Positions 54,115 to 62,402 of a stretch of 64,000 bases of DNA are shown here, piece after piece. The notes beneath the pieces are model-generated. The model saw only the letters and a program-made list of their open reading frames with translations, was not told the origin of the DNA and did not search any database. A program made the position numbers and the translations under genes. Positions within the stretch are counted from its first letter, which is position 1; each line of letters begins with the position of its first letter. Source of the DNA: Actinomycetes bacterium (lineage in GTDB: Bacteria; Actinomycetota; Coriobacteriia; Anaerosomatales; Anaerosomataceae); the NCBI GenBank assembly GCA_022839745.1, contig JALHJB010000001.1, positions 1 through 64,000 of the forward strand, read 5' to 3'.

Positions 54115-56097
54115 ATGACGGAATCGAACGCGATCGAGTCCCTGTCGCAGGAGTACCGTGTGGTCCAGCCGCCTGCCCACGCGACCGCTCGTGCGCACAT
54201 CCAGACCATGGATGAGTACAACGAGCTCTACCAGCGGTCGGTCGAGGACCCCGAGGGTTTCTGGGCCGATATGGCCGAGCAGATGCTCTACTGGGAGAAG
54301 AAGTGGAACACCGTTCTCGACTACGACTTCGAGAAGCCGTACGTGAAGTGGTTCGTGGGCGGCAAGACCAACGTCACCTACAACTGTATCGACCGTCACC
54401 TCAACGGGTGGCGCCGCAACAAGGCCGCGCTCATCTGGGAGACCGATGAGGGCCGCAGCAAGGTCTACACCTACCAGTCGCTGTACTACAAGGTGTGCAA
54501 GTTCGCGAACGTGCTCAAGAAGCACGGCGTGAAGAAGGGCGACCGCGTCGCCCTGTATCTGCCGATGATCCCGGAGCTTGCGATCTCGATGCTCGCGTGT
54601 GCCCGCATCGGTGCGATCCATTCGGTCATCTTCGCCGGATTCAGCTCCTCGGCACTGCGCGACCGCATCCAGGACTGCGGCGCCAAGCTGCTGGTGACCG
54701 CCGACGAAGGCATTCGTGGCGGACGTGTCGTGCCGCTTAAGGCCGAGGCCGACGCCGCCCTCAACGAGTGTCCGTCGATCGAGACGGTCATCGTGGTCTC
54801 TCGTGCGCGCACCCGGGTGGATATGGAGCCTGGCCGCGACTTCTGGTACCACGAGGAGGTCCGCGCCGACGACATCGCGCAGCACTGCGACATCGAGTGG
54901 ATGGACTCTGAGGATCCGCTGTTCATCCTCTACACGTCGGGCTCCACGGGCAAGCCGAAGGGCGTGCTGCACACCACCGCCGGCTACCTTCTGTACGCGG
55001 CCACAACCTTCCGGTATGTCTTCGACTACCACGATGAGGACGTGTACTGGTGCACCGCCGACATCGGCTGGATCACCGGTCACAGCTACATCGTCTACGG
55101 ACCGCTCGCCGTAGGCGCCACGTCGCTCATGTTCGAGGGCGTGCCCACCTACCCCGACGCGGGCAGGTTCTGGGAGATCGTGGAGAAGCACGGTGTGAAC
55201 CAGTTCTACACCGCGCCGACCGCCATCCGCGCTCTCATGAAGCAGGGCGAGGAGTGGCCGGCCAAGTACGACCTGTCTACGCTGCGCGTGCTCGGTACGG
55301 TCGGCGAGCCGATCAACCCCGAGGCATGGATGTGGCTCTACAGGAACATCGCCCATGAGAACGCGCCGATCGTCGACACCTACTTCCAGACGGAGACGGG
55401 CGGGCACATCATCGTGAACCTGCCTGGCGTCACCCCTATGAAGCCCGGTTCGGCGACCCTACCGTTCTTCGGCATCGAACCTGTCGTCTTGAACGAGGAT
55501 GGCAGCGAGACGGAGTTGGGCAGCGGCGGTCGCCTGTGCATGACCAAGCCGTGGCCGGGTATCATGCGCGGCACGTGGGGCGATCCCGAGAACGAGCTCA
55601 TGAAGAACGTGTACTTCTCCGCCTTCCCCGGCAAGTATTTCACCGGTGACGGTGCGCGCAAGGACGAAGACGGTTACTACTGGCTGCTCGGCCGTGTGGA
55701 CGACGTCATCAACGTGAGCGGGCATCGCATGGGCACTGCCGAGATCGAGAGTGCACTCGTGAGTCATGCATCCGTGGCCGAGGCCGCCGTCGTGGGCTAC
55801 CCGCATGACGTGAAGGGCGAGGGCATCTACGCCTACGTCATCCTCAAGACAGGCACGGATATCCCCGACGGCATCGAGAAGATCCTACGCGGCCACGTCC
55901 GCGAGGAGATCGGGCCGATCGCCAGCCCGGACTTCATCCACATCGTGCCCGAGCTACCCAAGACACGTAGTGGCAAGATCATGCGGCGCATCCTCCGCAA
56001 GATCGCCGGCGGTGACCGCGACATCGAGGCGTTCGGCGACATCTCCACCCTTGCCGATCCATCGATCGTCCAGATCATCATCGACACTGCGCCGTAG
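54115..56097 (+). CDS. acs: Acetyl-CoA synthetase (AMP-forming)
   Basis: 660 aa, standard length. Adenylate-forming motifs: Y-T-S-G-S-T-G-K-P-K-G-V, D-T-Y-F-Q-T-E-T-G-G-H, S-G-H-R-M-G-T-A-E-I-E and the C-terminal P-K-T-R-S-G-K-I-M-R-R with the regulatory Lys. It activates acetate to acetyl-CoA via acetyl-AMP. The usual W-W-Q-T-E-T-G is Y-F-Q-T-E-T-G, altering the residue that closes the acyl pocket. GAGAGGAG precedes the ATG. Confidence 0.93.
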   Translation: MTESNAIESLSQEYRVVQPPAHATARAHIQTMDEYNELYQRSVEDPEGFWADMAEQMLYWEKKWNTVLDYDFEKPYVKWFVGGKTNVTYNCIDRHLNGWRRNKAALIWETDEGRSKVYTYQSLYYKVCKFANVLKKHGVKKGDRVALYLPMIPELAISMLACARIGAIHSVIFAGFSSSALRDRIQDCGAKLLVTADEGIRGGRVVPLKAEADAALNECPSIETVIVVSRARTRVDMEPGRDFWYHEEVRADDIAQHCDIEWMDSEDPLFILYTSGSTGKPKGVLHTTAGYLLYAATTFRYVFDYHDEDVYWCTADIGWITGHSYIVYGPLAVGATSLMFEGVPTYPDAGRFWEIVEKHGVNQFYTAPTAIRALMKQGEEWPAKYDLSTLRVLGTVGEPINPEAWMWLYRNIAHENAPIVDTYFQTETGGHIIVNLPGVTPMKPGSATLPFFGIEPVVLNEDGSETELGSGGRLCMTKPWPGIMRGTWGDPENELMKNVYFSAFPGKYFTGDGARKDEDGYYWLLGRVDDVINVSGHRMGTAEIESALVSHASVAEAAVVGYPHDVKGEGIYAYVILKTGTDIPDGIEKILRGHVREEIGPIASPDFIHIVPELPKTRSGKIMRRILRKIAGGDRDIEAFGDISTLADPSIVQIIIDTAP

Positions 56098-56122
56098 GGC
56101 ATTTCCGGCGTGTCCGAAGTAC

Positions 56123-56152
56123 CCGGAGGCCTCGCTGCGGCGGGGCCTCCGG
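56123..56152 (+). terminator. Stem-loop after acs
   Basis: Perfect 9-bp CCGGAGGCC / GGCCTCCGG with a 12-base loop; no T-tract. Confidence 0.6.
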
Positions 56153-56276
56153 CGTGTCCGGGTGCGTGCATGGTGCCACGGAGTGCCAGTGCTCGGCAGG
56201 GGGTCGCCGCCGCGCGCCCGCATGGTAGACTATGCGTCGACTCATGACGCCCCGAGTACCGGAGGTAGCTTCCCGT

Positions 56277-57347
56277 ATGGCCTATAACGATCTCTTCTTG
56301 CGCGCGGCCCGGCGAGAGCCGACCGAGAGCACACCTGTCTGGATGATGCGTCAGGCTGGCCGTTACCTGGCCGAATATCGCGAGATCCGCGCGAAGCACG
56401 GATTCCTCGAGATGTGCCGTACCCCCGAACTGGCGGTCGATGTGACCATGCAGCCGGTCGATCTGGTGGGCGTGGATGCCGCGATCCTCTTCAGCGACAT
56501 CCTCGTCGTCTTCCCCGGCATGGGGCTCGACCTCGAGTTCGCCAAGGGAGAGGGCCCGGTCATCCACAACCCGGTCCGCACGGCCTCGGACGTCCACAAC
56601 TTGCGGATCTCGGACCCGATCGAGGACACGGGGTACGTCATGGAGACGCTCAAGATCCTCCGCAAGGAACTCGAGCACAAGGTCCCGCTCATCGGCTTCG
56701 GCGGCGCGCCCTTCACGCTCGCGAGCTACATGATCGAGGGCCACGGTACCCGCGACTACGAGCACACCAAGGCGCTCATGTGGGGCGAGCCCGCGCTCTG
56801 GGACGAGCTCATGACCAAGATCACGGACACCGTGATCGCGTACCTCTCCGCGCAGATCGACGCCGGCGCGCAGGCCATCCAGGTGTTCGACAGTTGGGTG
56901 GGCTACGTGGCGCCGCGTGACTACGAGCGGTCGGTGCTGCCGTACACGAAGCGTGTGATCGACGCGCTCACCGTGCACGGCAAGAAGGTCGTGCCCGACG
57001 GCGTGCCGATCATCCACTTCCCGAATGGCGCGACGTCCATGCTCGACCTCGCCCAGCAGGCAGGCGGTGACGTCCTCGGTGTGGACTGGCGCCTGGACAT
57101 GAAGCACGTGGTCGAGCAGGTGGACGAGCGCTTCGCGATCCAGGGCAACATCGATCCAGTGGCGCTGTTCGCACCCGACGATGAGCTCGAGCGCATGGTC
57201 GTGGAGATCCTCGAGGCGGTGGGAACGCGCCCGGGCCACATCTTCAATCTCGGCCATGGTATCCACAAGACGAGCGATCCGGAGAAGGCGCGCACGATGA
57301 TCCGTTTCGTGCACGAGCACTCCGCTCGGATCCGCGGCGGCAAGTAG
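56277..57347 (+). CDS. hemE: Uroporphyrinogen decarboxylase
   Basis: 356 aa. N-terminal P-V-W-M-M-R-Q-A-G-R-Y-L-A-E-Y signature, the substrate Asp in F-S-D-I-L and the G-F-G-G-A-P-F-T-L motif. It makes coproporphyrinogen III. ATG 56277 gives the family start; GGAGG is 11 bases upstream. First of the heme run hemE-hemH-hemY-hemY. Confidence 0.96.
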   Translation: MAYNDLFLRAARREPTESTPVWMMRQAGRYLAEYREIRAKHGFLEMCRTPELAVDVTMQPVDLVGVDAAILFSDILVVFPGMGLDLEFAKGEGPVIHNPVRTASDVHNLRISDPIEDTGYVMETLKILRKELEHKVPLIGFGGAPFTLASYMIEGHGTRDYEHTKALMWGEPALWDELMTKITDTVIAYLSAQIDAGAQAIQVFDSWVGYVAPRDYERSVLPYTKRVIDALTVHGKKVVPDGVPIIHFPNGATSMLDLAQQAGGDVLGVDWRLDMKHVVEQVDERFAIQGNIDPVALFAPDDELERMVVEILEAVGTRPGHIFNLGHGIHKTSDPEKARTMIRFVHEHSARIRGGK

Positions 57348-57356
57348 GGGACCGGC

Positions 57357-58334
57357 GTGACCACCGAGCGTACCGGCGTCTTGCTGACGGCATTCGGCGG
57401 CCCCGACTCTCTCGAGTCGGTCGGCCCCTTCATGGCGCGCTTCATGGGGCGTGAGCCCTCACCGGCGCTCGTGGCCTCGGCGCAGGACAAGTACCGCGCG
57501 ATCGGAGGCGCCTCGCCGCTGCCGCGTGTGGCGGCCGAGGTGGCCGCATCGCTCGAGCACCATCTGCGCGAACGCGGGCATGATGTGGTCGTCGGCGCTG
57601 GCATGCGTTACTGGGAGCCGTCGATCGATCGTGCCCTGGACGAGCTGCAGGAGGCGGGCGCCGAGCGGATCGTGATGGTCTCGCTCTCGGCGTTCGAGTC
57701 GCAGGTCACATGCGAGTCGTTCAGGATGTGCGCGCTTGAGGCCGCGCAGGGCCTCGCGATCTCTGACGTCTGTGAGGCCCCCGTGCTGCACAGGGCGCCC
57801 CAGTATCGCGACTTCTTCGGCCACGCCTGTGCGCACGCCTTGGAGCGGGTGGACGCCACGCGGCCGCTCGTGATGATGACGGCGCACAGCCTGCCCGTGG
57901 CCGATCTGGTGGATGACGACCCGTACCCTGGCGGGTTGCGGGAGGTGGCCGACGCGGTGGCCGCGATCGCCGGTCTGGCGGAGGGCTCTGACTTCAGCGA
58001 TGATGAGCGCCTCCCCGGCGTGAGCGCGTTCGGCTCGTTTGAGGGGCCGGTGCCATGGCTGCAGGGCTATCAGTCAAAGGGAGCGCGCCCGGGAGCATGG
58101 CTTGGGCCGGACCTCGGCAACGTGATGGAGGTCGCCGCGCAGGCCGGGTACGATGCGCTCGTGGTGGTGCCGATCGGCTTTGCCATCGATCACATGGAGA
58201 CGCTCTGGGACCTCGACATCGCCGCCGCCGAGCAGGCCGACGGCCTGGGCCTCCGGTTCATACGGACCGCGGTGCCCAACAACGACGACAGTTTTGTTGA
58301 AGCGCTCTGTTGGGCGGTCGAACCGCTGCTGTAA
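57357..58334 (+). CDS. hemH: Ferrochelatase (probably coproporphyrin-type)
   Basis: 325 aa. Catalytic His in M-M-T-A-H-S-L-P, and the Glu in G-F-A-I-D-H-M-E-T-L-W-D-L-D. The hemE-hemH-hemY order and Gram-positive context suggest the coproporphyrin-dependent route, in which this enzyme (CpfC) inserts iron into coproporphyrin III; this is inference. GTG 57357 follows AGGGGA. HemY gene 70 bases downstream. Confidence 0.94.
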   Translation: MTTERTGVLLTAFGGPDSLESVGPFMARFMGREPSPALVASAQDKYRAIGGASPLPRVAAEVAASLEHHLRERGHDVVVGAGMRYWEPSIDRALDELQEAGAERIVMVSLSAFESQVTCESFRMCALEAAQGLAISDVCEAPVLHRAPQYRDFFGHACAHALERVDATRPLVMMTAHSLPVADLVDDDPYPGGLREVADAVAAIAGLAEGSDFSDDERLPGVSAFGSFEGPVPWLQGYQSKGARPGAWLGPDLGNVMEVAAQAGYDALVVVPIGFAIDHMETLWDLDIAAAEQADGLGLRFIRTAVPNNDDSFVEALCWAVEPLL

Positions 58335-58404
58335 CGTACGCGCGACGATCACAGACCGACTGCGGCGGCCGGCACCGCCAGCGTATCCGAGAGGGAGCCG
58401 CAGT

Positions 58405-59910
58405 ATGCACATCATCATCATCGGGGGCGGTATCGCCGGGCTTGGCGCTGCCTACAAGGTCAGGCGCGCCGCCGACGAAGGCCACGACGTGACGTTCATG
58501 CTCGTTGAGCGCGACGACCGCATTGGCGGCAAGATCTGCACCGATATCGTCGAGTGCCCCGACGGCGGCCGCATCATCGCCGATGGCGGGAGCGACTCGT
58601 TCCTCACCGACAAGACCGCGGTCCACCGTGTGGCGAAGCTCCTCGGCGTGTTCGAGGAAGAGACCGGTACCAACGATGAGACGAAGAAGACGTTCATCGT
58701 CAAGGGTGGCAAGCTCATCGAGATGCCGGACGGCATGATGATGTTCGCGCCCACCAAGCTGGTGCCGTTGGCCACCTCGACGCTCTACTCGTGGCCCGCC
58801 AAGTTCCGCATGGCGCTCGACTGGTTCATTCCGCGTAAGGTCCGGTGGGCTGAAGGGGAGACCGCTCAGCAGCATGACGAGACGCTGGAGTCCCTGGTGG
58901 TCCGGCGGCTGGGCCGCGAGGCCCTCGATCGACTCGCCGAGCCGCTTGCTGCGGGTGTGAACGGCGACGAGCCCGACAAGATGTCGGTGGCGGCCCGCTA
59001 CCCGATGCTGCTCGACATGGAACAGAAGCACGGTTCGCTCATCCGCGGCTTCCTCGCCCAGCGCAAGAAGGTCGAGGAGATGCGCAAGAAGTACCCGCCG
59101 AAGCCGGGGCAGAAGCGCCGTACGATGTTCTCCTCGTTCAACGAGGGGCTGCAGTTCATCTGCGATCGCATGGCTGACGCGGCCGGTCGCGAGCACATAC
59201 GCACGGGCGTGGGCGCGTCGGCGATCGCCCGCGACGATGACGGCTGGACGGTGACGCTCACCACCGGCGAGACGCTCAGGGGCGATGCCGTGGTCGTGGC
59301 CACGGAGGTCTGGGCCGCCGCGGAGCTCACCGCGCCGGTCGATGCGGCGCTTGCCGATGTGCTGGGCACGATCCCGTGCTCGTCGTCGGCCACCGCGATC
59401 CTCGCGTTTCGCGAGGACGACTGCCCCTTCGACCTGAAGTGGCACGGGATCCTCTCGCCGATGGTGGAGAAGCGGCCGCTCACCGGCGTGACGCTGATGA
59501 GCTCCAAGTGGCCCAACCGGGCCCCGGAGGGCACGGTGCTTTTCCGCGGGTTCCTCGGCGGGCCGCGTGACGAGGCGGTGCTCGAGGCGAGCGATGAGGA
59601 TCTGCTCGAGCTCGCGCGCACGCAGATGGTGGCGCTTCTCGGCATCAAGGCGGATGCCCGCCCGCGCTACGCGAAGCTGTTTCGCTGGGAGAAGGGCATG
59701 CCGCAGTACACGCTCAACCATCTCGACCGCGTTGACGAGATCGAGCGGCTCGAGGCGGAGATCGCCGGATTCGCGCTCGCGGGCAACGCGTATCGCGGTG
59801 TGGGCGTGCCCAACGCGCTTGAGAGCGGCGAGCGCGCCGTGTCGAAGGTCCTGAGCGAAGCGGGCATCACGCTGGTGGAGGACGCCATGGAGGAGAAGCG
59901 GGTCTACTAG
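58405..59910 (+). CDS. hemY: FAD-dependent coproporphyrinogen/protoporphyrinogen oxidase, first copy
   Basis: 501 aa. FAD motif I-G-G-G-I-A-G-L-G-A-A-Y near the start, then R-I-G-G-K and D-G-G-S-D-S-F, and the C-terminal N-A-Y-R-G-V-G-V-P substrate/FAD block. HemY/CgoX-type oxidase. ATG 58405 follows GAGGGAG. A close paralogue of equal length follows 56 bases later. Confidence 0.88.
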   Translation: MHIIIIGGGIAGLGAAYKVRRAADEGHDVTFMLVERDDRIGGKICTDIVECPDGGRIIADGGSDSFLTDKTAVHRVAKLLGVFEEETGTNDETKKTFIVKGGKLIEMPDGMMMFAPTKLVPLATSTLYSWPAKFRMALDWFIPRKVRWAEGETAQQHDETLESLVVRRLGREALDRLAEPLAAGVNGDEPDKMSVAARYPMLLDMEQKHGSLIRGFLAQRKKVEEMRKKYPPKPGQKRRTMFSSFNEGLQFICDRMADAAGREHIRTGVGASAIARDDDGWTVTLTTGETLRGDAVVVATEVWAAAELTAPVDAALADVLGTIPCSSSATAILAFREDDCPFDLKWHGILSPMVEKRPLTGVTLMSSKWPNRAPEGTVLFRGFLGGPRDEAVLEASDEDLLELARTQMVALLGIKADARPRYAKLFRWEKGMPQYTLNHLDRVDEIERLEAEIAGFALAGNAYRGVGVPNALESGERAVSKVLSEAGITLVEDAMEEKRVY

Positions 59911-59966
59911 CGTCCGGTGTACATTCCATGCGTCCAACGGGCGTGTTCGACGAAAGGCGGGTAGGA

Positions 59967-61472
59967 GTGAAGAAGGTCATCATCATCGGTGGTGGCGTGG
60001 CGGGTCTCGGTGCGGCGTACAAGGTGCGGCGCGCGGCCGAGGCCGGGCACGAGGTGGACTGCATGGTCATCGAGAAGGACGACCGTATCGGCGGCAAGCT
60101 TAAGAGCGAGATCGTCGCCGACCCCGACGGCGGTGAGTACATCGTCGACGGCGGCAGCGACGCATTCGTCTCGACCAAGCCGACCGTTGCCCGCATCGCC
60201 CGGATGCTCGGCATCGGCGATGAGACGGTGCCCGCTTGCGAGGAGAACAAGAAGACGCTGATCGTGAAGGGCAAGCGTCTGGTCGAACTTCCCGACGGCA
60301 TCATGATGTTCGCTCCCACCAAGCTGCTGCCGCTCGCCACCACCACCTTGTACTCGTGGCCCGGCAAGTTCCGCATGGCGATGGACTGGTTCATCCCGCG
60401 CAAGGAGCGCTGGGCCGAGGGCGAGACCGCGCAACAACACGACGAGACGCTCGAGGCGTTCGTGGTGCGGCGCATGGGCCGCGAGGCCCTCGACCGCGTG
60501 GCCGAGCCGCTCGTGGGCGGCGTGCACGCATCGGACCCGGGGCAGATGTCGCTAGCGGCGACCTTCCCGAACTTCCTTGAGATGGAGCAGGAGTTCGGTT
60601 CGCTGATCCGCGGGTTCATGAACGAGCGCAAGAAGCGCGAAGAGATGAAGAAGAAGTTCCCGCCCAAGCCCGGGGCCAAGCCGTGGGCGTTCTTCAACAC
60701 GTTCCACCGCGGGATGCAGGACCTTCCCAACGCGATGGCCGAGGCGGTGGGTCGTGATCGCATCAGGACCGGCGCCGCGGTCACGATCATCGAGCGTGCT
60801 GGCGAGACCTGGCGTGTCACGCTTGAGACCGGCGAAGTGATCGAAGGCGACGCGCTGATCGTGGCTACCGAGGCGTGGGCGGCGACCCGCCTCATGCGCG
60901 ACGTGGATGACGCGATCGCCGACCTGCTCGCCGAGATCCCGTGCTCGTCATCGGCGACGGTGTCGATGGCTTTCAAAGCCGAGGACTGCCCGTTCGATAA
61001 GAAGTGGTTCGGCATCCTCTCGCCGCTTGTGGAGGACCGCCCGATCCTCGCGGTGACGCTGTCATCGTCCAAGTGGCCGGACCGCGCGCCCGAGGGGCGC
61101 GTCCTGCTCCGCGGTTTCATCGGCGGACCCCAGAACCAGCATCTGCTGGAGGCGACCGATGAGGAGCTCGTGGAGACGATCCGGCAGCAGCTCATCGACC
61201 TGCTCGGCGTGCGTGCCGAGGCCGAACCGGTGTTCTCGCGGGTGTATCGCTGGAACGGCGGCATGCCGCAGTACACGCTCGGCCACCTCGACCGTGTGGA
61301 CGAGATCGAGCGGCGGACCGCCGAGATCGCGAGCCTCGCGCTTGCGGGCGGAGCGTTCCGCGGCGTGGGCGTCCCCAACTGCATCGAGAGCGGGGAGCGC
61401 GCGGTCACAAAGGTGCTTGCTGACGTGGGCATCACCTACGACGAGGACACCACGCCGCGCCGGGGCCGGTGA
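59967..61472 (+). CDS. hemY: FAD-dependent coproporphyrinogen/protoporphyrinogen oxidase, second copy
   Basis: 501 aa, the same length as its neighbour and similar along the whole chain: I-G-G-G-V-A-G-L-G-A-A-Y, R-I-G-G-K, D-G-G-S-D-A-F, a shared W-F-I-P-R-K block, and G-G-A-F-R-G-V-G-V-P. A tandem duplication is the simplest explanation. Either copy may have a different acceptor or substrate. GTG 59967 is chosen by the preceding AGGCGG; the frame from 59928 is less likely. Confidence 0.85.
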   Translation: MKKVIIIGGGVAGLGAAYKVRRAAEAGHEVDCMVIEKDDRIGGKLKSEIVADPDGGEYIVDGGSDAFVSTKPTVARIARMLGIGDETVPACEENKKTLIVKGKRLVELPDGIMMFAPTKLLPLATTTLYSWPGKFRMAMDWFIPRKERWAEGETAQQHDETLEAFVVRRMGREALDRVAEPLVGGVHASDPGQMSLAATFPNFLEMEQEFGSLIRGFMNERKKREEMKKKFPPKPGAKPWAFFNTFHRGMQDLPNAMAEAVGRDRIRTGAAVTIIERAGETWRVTLETGEVIEGDALIVATEAWAATRLMRDVDDAIADLLAEIPCSSSATVSMAFKAEDCPFDKKWFGILSPLVEDRPILAVTLSSSKWPDRAPEGRVLLRGFIGGPQNQHLLEATDEELVETIRQQLIDLLGVRAEAEPVFSRVYRWNGGMPQYTLGHLDRVDEIERRTAEIASLALAGGAFRGVGVPNCIESGERAVTKVLADVGITYDEDTTPRRGR

Positions 61473-61509
61473 CGCCGGAGAGCGCGGCGCCACTGCCGGG
61501 GTAGGTCGG

Positions 61510-62319
61510 CTACCGCCGGTCTGCCTCGGCGATCAGGCCGAGCAGCACGAGGTGGAGCACGGTGTTCGCCGCAACCACGTCTCGCGTGCTGACGGTCCAC
61601 GGCTCACCATCGAAGTCGGTGACAGCGCCTCCGGACTCCTCGACCACGAGGACCCCGGCGGCCATGTCCCAGGGCTTGAGCGCGGTCTCCCAGAAGCCGT
61701 CGGTCCGGCCGATGGCGACATTGCACAGGTCGATGGCTGCGGAGCCATCCCGCCGGACGTCGTGCGCCGGCCGGAGCACGCGTTCGAAGATGCGGAGCTG
61801 GCGGTCGAGCGCCGCACCGCGATCGTACGGGAACCCGGTGGCGATGAGCGCTCCCGGCATGTCAGACGCGCCCGCGCACTCCAGGCGGACGCCGTTGCTC
61901 GTGGCGCCCGCGCCCGCGGCGGCCGATACCATCTCGTCCAGCGGGACGTTGAGCACCGCGCCGGCGACCGGCCGGCCTCCGGCCACGCAGGCCACGCTCA
62001 CCGAGTAGCACGGGTAGCTGTGGATGAACGAGGTGGTCCCGTCGAGCGGGTCCACGACCCACACGAAGTCGTCGTCGAGCGATCCGCGTGCGACACCGGC
62101 CAGGTCGTAGACCTCGGGCTCCTCCACCACGAATCGGGCGCCTTCCATGACCCCGGCGATGCTCCGGACGACCGCGACTCCGGAGGCGATGTCGGCTGCG
62201 GTGACCATGTCCGTAGCGACGCCCTTGGTCCGGATGCCGGTGACTTGGCCCGCATGCGCGGTGAGCACCGCTCCGCCCGCCCGGGCGGCGTCCTCGGCGA
62301 TAGTGCGAAGGTCCAGCAT
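61510..62319 (-). CDS. Inositol monophosphatase-family phosphatase
   Basis: 269 aa. Metal motifs V-V-D-P-L-D-G-T-T-S-F and the late W-D-M-A-A-G, plus V-V-E-E. The family includes inositol-1-phosphatase, fructose-1,6-bisphosphatase II-like enzymes and CysQ; the substrate is not clear. ATG 62319 follows GAGGAGC; a longer frame to 62355 is unsupported. Divergent from the transketolase gene. Confidence 0.9.
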   Translation of the reverse strand: MLDLRTIAEDAARAGGAVLTAHAGQVTGIRTKGVATDMVTAADIASGVAVVRSIAGVMEGARFVVEEPEVYDLAGVARGSLDDDFVWVVDPLDGTTSFIHSYPCYSVSVACVAGGRPVAGAVLNVPLDEMVSAAAGAGATSNGVRLECAGASDMPGALIATGFPYDRGAALDRQLRIFERVLRPAHDVRRDGSAAIDLCNVAIGRTDGFWETALKPWDMAAGVLVVEESGGAVTDFDGEPWTVSTRDVVAANTVLHLVLLGLIAEADRR

Positions 62320-62402
62320 CGGTGCTCCTCGGTGTCCGGCATCGGGTATCCTCAAGTGTAACGGTAGTCCATGGGCGGTGCGCCCATTCAGGAGGAGTCA
62401 CC

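Noticed and set aside
53608..55407. 599-codon minus-strand frame
   Set aside because: Antisense to acs; low-complexity Arg/His/Asp composition and no recognisable motif.
58258..59937. 559-codon minus-strand frame
   Set aside because: Antisense shadow of the first hemY-like gene.
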